Assembly: GCA_018671635.1 (NCBI GenBank)
Contig: JABHHG010000052.1
Location: forward strand, 1-24,439
Source: Fidelibacterota bacterium
Lineage (GTDB): Bacteria > Fidelibacterota > Marinisomatia > SCGC-AAA003-L08 > D37C17
DNA: 24,439 nucleotides
Direction of reading: 5' to 3'
Within the stretch, counting starts at the first letter, position 1, and every line of letters begins with the position of its first letter. The notes below the pieces were generated by a model. That model made no database searches and had not been told where the DNA came from. It saw nothing but the letters and a program-made list of their open reading frames with translations. This document shows positions 7,719 to 15,168 of the stretch, piece after piece. A program made the position numbers and the translations under genes.

Positions 7719-10700
7719 TTGAGGTCTGTTTTCCTAAAAATAATTTTTATATTATCTATTTCATATCTATATGCAATTCCTGCAATTAATTCGCCAATAA
7801 AGTTAACACAAGCAAATGGTATAGAATTTGAAGCATTCGTTCGTGGAGATGAATGGAATAATTGGCATGAAACTATAGATGGGTATTCCATTGCAAAAAA
7901 CAATCAAAATATATGGAAGTATGCTCTGGATATTGAAGGTACTCAATTCAAGCTGTCAAATAGAGAGGCACATTTATTACCCGTTGGTATTAGTGTAGAA
8001 AAACATCTTCAGCCAATTCCAAATTTTTTACCACCAAACCATGCTGAAGAAAATCCTATAGAATTATCGAATATGTCACGTGAGGAATTTGAAATTCCAT
8101 TGGTATTAATTGATTATCCCAATATGGAACATTCTTATCCACCGTCAAATTTTGATGATCTGATGAATCAAGAAGGCTATGCGGGTTCACAAGGGGCAAC
8201 GGGGAGTTTTAGAGATTTATATATTGAAAATTCATATGGTCAGTTTATGCCCAACTCTACCATAATTGGTTGGTTTACGGCGGCTGAAGACTATCAAAAT
8301 TATGGTGATGGTGCACCCAATGGATACTCCATGGTGAAACAAATGATTGGTCAAGCAATAGATGAAGCGGAAGCACAAGGAGTGGATTGGTCTGTATATG
8401 ATAATGACGGTGACGGCTATGTTGATGCATTGAATGTTTTACATGCGGGACAAGGTGCCGAAGAAGGCAACTCAAGTTATGTATGGTCACACAAATGGAA
8501 TTTAGGAAATGAAGCTCGTTTTTATGATGGGGTAGTGATCGACAATTATACCATTAATCCAGAAAAACAAGCCGCCGGAAATGGTGCAAATCCAGGGATG
8601 GTTCATATTGGCGTATTATCTCATGAGTTTGGGCATGCCTTAGGTTTACCAGATTTATATGATACCGATTATACATCTTCAGGCATTGGTACGTGGGGTC
8701 TCATGTCAGGTGGATCTTGGGGTGGAAATGGTTCATCTCCATGGTATCCGGCTCACTTTTGCGCATGGGCAAAATATACATTGGGATGGGTGACCCCCAT
8801 CGTGGTAACAGAAGGTACGCTCACCGTTGATTTACCAAATGTTGAAGAAAACCCAATTATATATAGAATGAATGGTACAGGTAGTGGCAATGAATATTTT
8901 TTATTTGAGAATAGGCAAGCCATTGGTTTTGATCAGACTATAAAAAATACTGGATTACTTATTTGGCATATTGATGATGCAGTAGGCAGTAATTCAAATG
9001 ATTGGCACCGACGGGTTGATTTAGAACAAGCAGATGGTTTATTCCAACTTAACTATGGTTCGAATAGTGGTGATGTTGCAGACGTATGGCCAGGAACTTT
9101 GAATAAAACTTATTTTAGATTTGATACCACACCAAATTCAACATACTATAATGAATCACCCTCAGGAATTAGTGTGGTAAATATTCAAGAGAATGAAGAA
9201 GTTGTCACGGCTACATTCAGAAATCTCCCCAATTTAGCAGTAGAGTCGACACAATTTATTGAGCAAAATGGTGATATGGATAATGTACCCAATCCAGGTG
9301 AAGTCCATGGTATTACCATTAATTTTTATAACCCATCTTCAAATATAATTTACGATTTAGAAATGTTTGTCGATACATTAGATCCTAATTTTACATTATT
9401 CAATTATGAATCAACTTTAAATGATGTAGATGCATATTCAACAACGTGGAACAATCAAGAAATAGAATTTCAAATTGATGAATATCATCCACTACAATCA
9501 ATTCCATTAAACTTATTTTTTACAGGTGTATTAGAAGATGGTACATTATTTGATCAAAATTTAATTTTCAATATTGATGTTCGCCTTGACCAAAGTGGCT
9601 TCCCAGTAGATATTGGAATTAATATTGGCTCATCGCCAGCGGTATTAGATATTAATGATGATGGCAATGATGAAATCATTTTTGTAGATGATGATGGCAT
9701 AGTGAGAGCTGTTTCGTCAATAGGTGAATTAATAGAAGGTTGGGAAATAGAAGTAGGAGATGATGTTTGGGGTGCTCCAGCCATTGCCGATTTAGATTTA
9801 GATGGTGATGAAGAAATTATTATTGCATCCAAGAGTAAGCATTTATTCATAATTACAAAAAATGGTGATGTTGAACTAGATTTTGATGCGGAACAATTTT
9901 TAGTAGGAACACCAGCAATTGGTAATTTAGATGATGATGAAGATTTAGAAATCGTATTTGGTGGAATGGATGATTCGGGAAAACTATTTGCCATAAATTA
10001 TGATGGCTCACCTATTAATAATAATTTCCCCATCTTGTTAGATGAAAAAATATATACTGGTGTTGCATTGGCAGATTTAAATAGCGATGATTCCGTAGAG
10101 ATTATTGTAACTACAAAATCGGGTTATTTGCATGTATTTGATAATGACGGTAATACTTTTAATGGATTCCCATTTATTGCAATTAACGACATTCGGTCCG
10201 CACCCATAGTTGCCGATATAGATTTTGATGGCCAATTAGAAATTTTGTTTGGCGATGATAGTGGTACATTCTATGCGATTGGTTCCGATGGGAATATTGA
10301 ATTTCAAGTTGAGGGTAATGGTACTATTCGAATGTCTCCATCTCTACAAGTAGGTACTGGTGGCACACATATTTATTTTGGAAATAGTGTAGGAGAATTT
10401 ATTTCCATCGATAATAATGGAAATCTTCGCGATGGTTGGCCCGTTCAATTTGAAGCTAGTTTTGATATATCCCCGGTATTTTCTGATATAAATGCAGATG
10501 GTGAATATGAAATTATTGTAACCCATTATAATGATGGAGCACTAATATTAAATTCTCATGGAGAAGTTTTACAATCATTTCCTATTGCAACAGGTGGGGT
10601 TTCAAATTGCTCACCGATTGTTGTTGATATTGATGATGACAATGATGTTGAAATTATTTATGGATTTTCATCTGGATTGTCTGTTATTGATATCAAATCT

Positions 10701-10961
10701 GAAGCAATCAGTTTGCCGTGGAGTATGCTTCGGGGAAATCTCCACCGAACTGGATTTATTGATACGATGGATGGGGTGATTCTTGGCGATGTAAATTCAG
10801 ATGGAAGTATTAATATTCTTGATATTGTAGTTCAAATAAATCATATATTAGACTATCACCCATTATGGGGAAGTGCCTTAGTTGCTGCTGATTTAAATAT
10901 GGATGAGGTGATTAATATTCAAGATATAATCTTAATTGTTGATATAATTATAAGTAATTAA
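7719..10961 (+). CDS. Secreted M6-family metalloprotease with VCBS/FG-GAP propeller and dockerin doublet
   Basis: Translation probably begins at TTG 7719: no in-frame ATG precedes the signal peptide (RSVFLKIIFILSISYLYA), and GTGAGG sits upstream. The 1080-residue product has a propeptide, then an M6 (immune-inhibitor-A type) domain at ~120-480. It contains DNDGDGYVDALNV, HEFGHALGLPD (zinc ligands His302, His306, Asp312; catalytic Glu303) and a GLMSGG Met-turn. A linker domain follows. At ~636-1010 there are eight FG-GAP/VCBS-like propeller repeats of type PAIADLDLDGDEEIII; the sixth (SPSLQVGTGG) has lost its DxDxDG calcium loop. Residues 1021-1080 are the dockerin-like doublet. It is the last of three successive protease genes, and the efflux permease starts 1 bp after its stop. 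Confidence 0.88.
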   Translation: MRSVFLKIIFILSISYLYAIPAINSPIKLTQANGIEFEAFVRGDEWNNWHETIDGYSIAKNNQNIWKYALDIEGTQFKLSNREAHLLPVGISVEKHLQPIPNFLPPNHAEENPIELSNMSREEFEIPLVLIDYPNMEHSYPPSNFDDLMNQEGYAGSQGATGSFRDLYIENSYGQFMPNSTIIGWFTAAEDYQNYGDGAPNGYSMVKQMIGQAIDEAEAQGVDWSVYDNDGDGYVDALNVLHAGQGAEEGNSSYVWSHKWNLGNEARFYDGVVIDNYTINPEKQAAGNGANPGMVHIGVLSHEFGHALGLPDLYDTDYTSSGIGTWGLMSGGSWGGNGSSPWYPAHFCAWAKYTLGWVTPIVVTEGTLTVDLPNVEENPIIYRMNGTGSGNEYFLFENRQAIGFDQTIKNTGLLIWHIDDAVGSNSNDWHRRVDLEQADGLFQLNYGSNSGDVADVWPGTLNKTYFRFDTTPNSTYYNESPSGISVVNIQENEEVVTATFRNLPNLAVESTQFIEQNGDMDNVPNPGEVHGITINFYNPSSNIIYDLEMFVDTLDPNFTLFNYESTLNDVDAYSTTWNNQEIEFQIDEYHPLQSIPLNLFFTGVLEDGTLFDQNLIFNIDVRLDQSGFPVDIGINIGSSPAVLDINDDGNDEIIFVDDDGIVRAVSSIGELIEGWEIEVGDDVWGAPAIADLDLDGDEEIIIASKSKHLFIITKNGDVELDFDAEQFLVGTPAIGNLDDDEDLEIVFGGMDDSGKLFAINYDGSPINNNFPILLDEKIYTGVALADLNSDDSVEIIVTTKSGYLHVFDNDGNTFNGFPFIAINDIRSAPIVADIDFDGQLEILFGDDSGTFYAIGSDGNIEFQVEGNGTIRMSPSLQVGTGGTHIYFGNSVGEFISIDNNGNLRDGWPVQFEASFDISPVFSDINADGEYEIIVTHYNDGALILNSHGEVLQSFPIATGGVSNCSPIVVDIDDDNDVEIIYGFSSGLSVIDIKSEAISLPWSMLRGNLHRTGFIDTMDGVILGDVNSDGSINILDIVVQINHILDYHPLWGSALVAADLNMDEVINIQDIILIVDIIISN

Positions 10962-10962
10962 T

Positions 10963-12192
10963 TTGATTGAAAATTTCATAGTAGAATTATGGGTTCTAAC
11001 GAAAGATATGTCGCCATATCTTTTGTTGGGATTCCTCATTGCTGGTGTTCTCTCTGTGGTAATATCTCCAGTAGCCGTTGAGAGAAACTTGGGCGGTAAA
11101 GGGTTCTTCCCCATTGTGAAAGCATCATTATTTGGAATCCCATTACCACTTTGTTCATGTGGAGTAATCCCTGTAGCCACATCCCTCTATAAACATGGTG
11201 CAAATAAGAGTGCTACCACTTCATTTTTAATTTCAACCCCACAAACTGGTGTAGATAGTATTTTAGTCACCTATAGTTTGTTAGGGCCTATTTTTGCCAT
11301 ATTCAGACCCATTGCCGCATTATTGGCAGGAATTGTAGGCGGTATAGCCGTTGAACTTGCAGATAATGGAAGTGAATCAAATGTAAAGCCAACAGAAGAT
11401 ACTGATCAAAGTGATAAAAGTATTTTAAGGCGAATTTATGAGTATGGATTTATATCACTTCCTCAAGATATTGGTAAGCCACTTATATTAGGGATTGTAA
11501 TTGCTGCCATGATATCAATGGTAGTTCCAGATGATTTTTTCGTCAGCTATTTTGGTAATGGATTCATGGGGTTAATTATTATGATGTTTGCGGGAATTCC
11601 CATTTATGTTTGTGCAACCGCTTCAGTGCCCATTGCCTTAGCCCTTATGATAAAGGGACTATCTCCCGGTGCAGCCTTTGTATTTCTCATGACGGGACCT
11701 GCTACCAATGCTGCAACAATCTCTACCGTATGGAAAATATTGGGTCAAAAAACAGCATTTATTTATTTGGCAGCTGTTTCAGGATGCTCATTAGTCGCAG
11801 GATTTTTTATTAATTTATTTTCATCTGAAATTGGTTCTCATATCCATAATCATGATCATTGGATGATGCCTGTATGGTTTCAAATTGCTTCTAGTATTAT
11901 ACTCTTAGCTATTTTAGTAAATAGTTTACTCAGATTATACTATCCCACTATGTTTAAACATGAGGATGGCGTTGAATCTAAAGAGGCAGATATTATTTTA
12001 TCTGTGAGTGGAATGACCTGTAATCATTGTGTTAATTCAGTAACGAATGCCATATCTGAAATTAAGAATATTACTGATGTAGATGTAGAATTGAATTCAG
12101 GAGTTGCGAAAATAAGTGGTAGTAATGTAAATATTGATGAGATAGTGGATGCAATTACATCATCTGGTTATTCTGCAAAATTAGTTGAATAA
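10963..12192 (+). CDS. SO_0444-family metal efflux permease with fused HMA domain
   Basis: This 409-residue membrane protein has about eight to ten hydrophobic segments and the permease signature GIPLPLCSCGVIP (Cys64, Cys66), plus GIPIYVCATASVP (Cys217) and MTGPATNAA. That is the pattern of the DUF318/ArsP-like permeases and of the SO_0444 Cu/Zn efflux group. A histidine-rich loop HIHNHDHW lies at 293-300. Residues ~345-409 are a complete HMA domain with MTCNHC (Cys353, Cys356). The family exports soft metals across the inner membrane; the specific metal is inferred. The TTG start is 1 bp after the protease stop with no clear Shine-Dalgarno; ATG 11008 (residue 16) is a possible alternative. 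Probably co-transcribed with the upstream protease gene. Confidence 0.88.
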   Translation: MIENFIVELWVLTKDMSPYLLLGFLIAGVLSVVISPVAVERNLGGKGFFPIVKASLFGIPLPLCSCGVIPVATSLYKHGANKSATTSFLISTPQTGVDSILVTYSLLGPIFAIFRPIAALLAGIVGGIAVELADNGSESNVKPTEDTDQSDKSILRRIYEYGFISLPQDIGKPLILGIVIAAMISMVVPDDFFVSYFGNGFMGLIIMMFAGIPIYVCATASVPIALALMIKGLSPGAAFVFLMTGPATNAATISTVWKILGQKTAFIYLAAVSGCSLVAGFFINLFSSEIGSHIHNHDHWMMPVWFQIASSIILLAILVNSLLRLYYPTMFKHEDGVESKEADIILSVSGMTCNHCVNSVTNAISEIKNITDVDVELNSGVAKISGSNVNIDEIVDAITSSGYSAKLVE

Positions 12193-12227
12193 AAAAATCA
12201 AGGGATAAGCGACCACTAACTTATCCC
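12191..12227 (-). terminator. Intrinsic terminator for rnhA
   Basis: A perfect 8-bp stem (12202-12209 against 12220-12227, GGGATAAG) has a 10-base loop. Read leftward it is followed after a few bases by seven T (12191-12197). This suits termination of the minus-strand rnhA transcript. Rightward it has no T-tract, so it would terminate the permease transcript poorly. Confidence 0.6.
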
Positions 12228-12255
12228 CTAACTTATTAACCTTGGCTTCATAGCC

Positions 12256-12280
12256 ATTGTCAGACACCACATCTGACAGT
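12256..12280. repeat. Short inverted repeat between convergent genes
   Basis: TGTCAGA at 12258-12264 pairs perfectly with TCTGACA at 12272-12278 around a 7-base loop, and extends to 9 bp with one G-U wobble. It has no T-run on either side. It could stabilise transcript 3' ends or help stop the rightward permease transcript, but function is not shown. Confidence 0.45.
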
Positions 12281-12316
12281 GAAAGATTACAACTTCTTTA
12301 AAAAATATAATGTGGT

Positions 12317-12769
12317 TTAAGTCACATTGAAGGATTCAATGGCTTCATTGGCTAATTCATCGGCACGTTCATTTTCAGGGTGTCCAGAATGCCCTTTTAC
12401 CCACTTCCATGTAATGTCATGACCGAGGGTGAGTTCATCAAGAGAAATCCATAATTCTTTATTTTTTACAGGCTTTCGTGCGGCAGTTTTCCACCCTTTT
12501 AGTTTCCAATTATGAATCCATTTAGTAATGCCATCTTTTACATAATTTGAATCAGTTGTAATTATTATGGGGCAAGATCGGGAGAGTGCTTTCAACGCCT
12601 CAATAACTGCAGTGAGCTCCATAATATTATTGGTGGTTTCAGGTGCATACCCATTTAATTCTTTTTCCGTGGTGGCATAGCGTAAAATAGCACCCCATCC
12701 ACCCGGACCGGGATTCCCCTTACAAGCCCCATCCGTAAAGATTTGTACAATATTTGAATTATTTGCCAT
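12317..12769 (-). CDS. rnhA: Ribonuclease HI
   Basis: This 150-residue protein is the length of E. coli RNase HI. It cleaves the RNA strand of RNA-DNA hybrids in the cytoplasm (primer removal, R-loop resolution). All active-site residues are visible: Asp13 in FTDGACKGNPGPGG, Glu51 in MELTAV, Asp73 in TTDSNYV, Asp137 in ERADELA, with the supporting His127 in KGHSGH. The basic-protrusion tryptophans (WIHNWKLKGWK) are also present. The gene lies 74 bp downstream of the RraA-like gene on the same strand and ends facing the permease gene, with an intrinsic terminator between them. Shine-Dalgarno is weak. Confidence 0.96.
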   Translation of the reverse strand: MANNSNIVQIFTDGACKGNPGPGGWGAILRYATTEKELNGYAPETTNNIMELTAVIEALKALSRSCPIIITTDSNYVKDGITKWIHNWKLKGWKTAARKPVKNKELWISLDELTLGHDITWKWVKGHSGHPENERADELANEAIESFNVT

Positions 12770-12843
12770 GAGAAAATCTACATCAAATAGAAGTTACAGA
12801 AAAAAGAAAACCAAACCTTGATTTGACACCGTTTTATAAATTT

Positions 12844-13338
12844 TTATGCATTCACTAATAGATTGTTCTCAGAAACTAAAATACCCGTTTGGTCAGCAAA
12901 AAGATAATGCCCTGGATGGAAAGTAACACCTGCGAAACTAACTGGTACATTCAAGCGTCCTTTTCCTGCTTTCACGGTTTTACGGGGTATCGATGCCAGC
13001 GCCATAACCACCAATTGCATAGGTGCAATAATCTCCACATCCCGCAGGCATCCATTAATCAGGATGGCTGACCACCCGTTATCTATTGCCGCCGCCGTTA
13101 GTTGATCACCTAATAATGAACAGCGGAGTGATTCCCCTCCATCTACCACTAATACTCCTCCCTTTCCCTGTAGTTTGACTTGTTCTGCAACTAAAGAATT
13201 ATCTTCAAAGCATTCGACAGTAGTAATTTTACCAAACCCCTGTTTTAAGCCGCCATAGTGCTTAAATAAAGGCTCAACAATTTGAACTTGTTGATCAAAT
13301 TTATCGGAGAGATCGGGCGTAGAAATAATAACATCCAT
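12844..13338 (-). CDS. RraA-like protein / HMG-CHA aldolase family
   Basis: This 164-residue protein is closely similar in length and motifs to RraA (VLVVDGGESLR, FAGVTFHPGHYLFADQTGILVSE). I chose ATG 13338 over the in-frame TTG 13341 because AAAAGG is well spaced from it. It retains the D-x20-R-D motif (Asp78, Arg99, Asp100) reported for class II HMG/CHA aldolases; E. coli RraA, as I recall, lacks the last Asp. So it may be a real aldolase or oxaloacetate decarboxylase rather than only an RNase E regulator. The gene has its own promoter just after the aceA terminator. The exact role is unresolved. Confidence 0.85.
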   Translation of the reverse strand: MDVIISTPDLSDKFDQQVQIVEPLFKHYGGLKQGFGKITTVECFEDNSLVAEQVKLQGKGGVLVVDGGESLRCSLLGDQLTAAAIDNGWSAILINGCLRDVEIIAPMQLVVMALASIPRKTVKAGKGRLNVPVSFAGVTFHPGHYLFADQTGILVSENNLLVNA

Positions 13339-13367
13339 CAATATTACCTTTTAAATTGTGTATAAAA

Positions 13368-13396
13368 CTTATATTAAGTGTTGCCATTTAGCTCAA
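13368..13396 (-). promoter_or_regulatory. Sigma70-like promoter for the RraA-like gene
   Basis: On the minus strand TTGAGC (13391-13396) and TATAAG (13368-13373) are separated by exactly 17 bp. That matches a -35/-10 pair at 4/6 and 5/6 positions. It would give a leader of about 20-25 nt before ATG 13338. The -35 box sits 1 bp from the T-run of the upstream aceA terminator. Confidence 0.55.
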
Positions 13397-13397
13397 C

Positions 13398-13434
13398 AAA
13401 AAAGGCCAGCAATATGAGATATATTACTGGCCTT
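13398..13434 (-). terminator. Intrinsic terminator of the aceBA transcript
   Basis: AAGGCCAG (13402-13409) pairs perfectly with CTGGCCTT (13427-13434). The stem can extend by about five more A-T pairs past a mismatch. Read leftward it runs straight into six T (13398-13403). It lies about 40 bp after the isocitrate lyase stop. Confidence 0.8.
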
Positions 13435-13476
13435 AAACAACAACATGAAGATGAAGATTAAAATGAATATATAGTT

Positions 13477-15153
13477 TTATTCAAATTGATTCATAGTATT
13501 ATCACTGCCAGAAGCTTTCAGTGCAGCTTCACCAGCAAAATATTCCTTATGGTCATCTCCCATATCAGACCCAGCCATATTTTGGTGTTTAACACATGCG
13601 ATGCCCTGCCTAATTTCTTTCCGTTGAACGCCTTCAACATAGCCAAGCATCCCTTTATCACCAAAGTATTCTTTTGCAAGATTATCAGTAGATAAAGCGG
13701 CAGTATGGTATGTAGGCAACGTAATTAAGTGATGGAAAATACCAGCTTCTCTTGCTGAATCAGCTTGGAAAGTACGAATTTTTTCATCCGCTTCTCTTCC
13801 CAAATCAGTATCATCATATTTTTCATCCATTAGGGCTTCTCTCACATAAATAGAAGTATCAACACCATCTTCTTCCATTTTATCGAAAACTTGTTGACGG
13901 AAATTCAATGTCCAGTTAAATGAAGGACTATTATTATAAACAAGTTTTGCATTGGGAACAACCTTTCTAACTTCATCCATCATGGCACCGATTTGACAAA
14001 TATGAGGTTTTTCAGTTTCAATCCAAATAAGATCTGCACCATTTTGTAAACTGGTTATAGAATCAAGGATACATCTTGCAACACCAGTCCCTTTTTTAAA
14101 TTGGTATAGATTACTGGGTAAGCGTTTAGGACGAACTAATTTACCATGATGATTAATAACCACATCGCCGTGATTCATGTTATCGGTAGTAACTTCATCA
14201 ATATCCAAGAAGGAGTTATATTGATCGCCTAAATCATCAACTTCATGGGTTACCGCTATCTGTTTTGTTAAACCAGCGCCCAATGAATCAGTTCTTGCAA
14301 CGATGACTCCATCATCAACTCCAAGCTCTAAGAATGCATAACGGACAGCATTGATTTTTGCTAAGAAGTCCGCATGAGGAACAGTTACTTTTCCATCCTG
14401 ATGGCCACATTGCTTTTCGTCAGAAACTTGGTTTTCGATTTGGATACAGCATGCACCGGCTTCAATCATTTGCTTAGCCATTAAATATGTCGCTTCAGCA
14501 TTACCGAAACCTGCATCGATATCTGCAATAATTGGAACGATATGCGTTTCAAAATTATCAATTTTTTCTTGAACTATTTTTTTGGCATCTCCCTCAGTAG
14601 CATCTAATTCCCTATATAAACCGCCTAATTCTCTCGCATCAGCTTGTCTTAAGAATGTATAGAGTTCATTTACTAAACTGGCAACAGACGTTTTTTCATG
14701 CATAGATTGGTCAGGAAGTGGTCCAAACTCAGATCGTAGTGCTGCCACCATCCATCCAGAAAGGTACAAATAGTTTCTTTTATTCGTGCCAAAATGCTTT
14801 TTAATGGATATCATTTTTTGCTGACCAATAAATCCGTGCCAACAGCCTAATGACTGTGTATATTTTGTGGGATCATTATCATAAGCATCCATATCTGCTC
14901 TCATAATAGCGGAGGTGTATTTTGCAATATCAATACCTGTTTTGAATCTATTTTGAGCTCGCATTCTTGCTACAGATTCTGGATTTATGGCATTCCATTT
15001 TCCTGAGTATTGTTCTCGAAGATCTGCGAGTTCTTTAATGCTTTTTGAGTGCGCCCCATTTGTTAGCAGTTCTTCAGGAGAATTTAGTGATTTATTGCCG
15101 TTCATAGTAGTATTAGCACTCCACTCTTGTTTTACTTGATTTTCAGGTGTCAT
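13477..15153 (-). CDS. aceA: Isocitrate lyase (long form)
   Basis: Isocitrate lyase splits isocitrate into glyoxylate and succinate, the first step of the glyoxylate bypass. At 558 residues this is the long proteobacterial/eukaryotic-size type rather than the ~430-residue E. coli form. The catalytic loop reads KQCGHQ (Cys249), the variant usual in the long class, with Mg-binding DIDAGFG (Asp211, Asp213) and SPSFNWT near residue 400. The start has a clear AAGGAG seven bases upstream. The gene lies 15 bp after aceB on the same strand, so the two form an operon that ends in the terminator at 13398-13434. Expected to be induced on acetate, fatty acids or other C2 sources through the divergent regulator. 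Confidence 0.96.
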   Translation of the reverse strand: MTPENQVKQEWSANTTMNGNKSLNSPEELLTNGAHSKSIKELADLREQYSGKWNAINPESVARMRAQNRFKTGIDIAKYTSAIMRADMDAYDNDPTKYTQSLGCWHGFIGQQKMISIKKHFGTNKRNYLYLSGWMVAALRSEFGPLPDQSMHEKTSVASLVNELYTFLRQADARELGGLYRELDATEGDAKKIVQEKIDNFETHIVPIIADIDAGFGNAEATYLMAKQMIEAGACCIQIENQVSDEKQCGHQDGKVTVPHADFLAKINAVRYAFLELGVDDGVIVARTDSLGAGLTKQIAVTHEVDDLGDQYNSFLDIDEVTTDNMNHGDVVINHHGKLVRPKRLPSNLYQFKKGTGVARCILDSITSLQNGADLIWIETEKPHICQIGAMMDEVRKVVPNAKLVYNNSPSFNWTLNFRQQVFDKMEEDGVDTSIYVREALMDEKYDDTDLGREADEKIRTFQADSAREAGIFHHLITLPTYHTAALSTDNLAKEYFGDKGMLGYVEGVQRKEIRQGIACVKHQNMAGSDMGDDHKEYFAGEAALKASGSDNTMNQFE

Positions 15154-15168
15154 TTTGTTCTCCTTCGT

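Noticed and set aside
9554..9994. 146-residue minus-strand open frame inside the M6 protease gene
   Set aside because: It is a serine/lysine-rich antisense reading of the acidic propeller repeats, with no domain, no ribosome-binding site and full overlap with a well-supported gene.
2026..10958. Recurring DNA words such as AATATTCTTGATATTGT as a possible mobile or CRISPR-like repeat
   Set aside because: All copies fall in frame inside dockerin codons for N-I-L-D-I-V, at irregular distances; protein-level conservation explains them.
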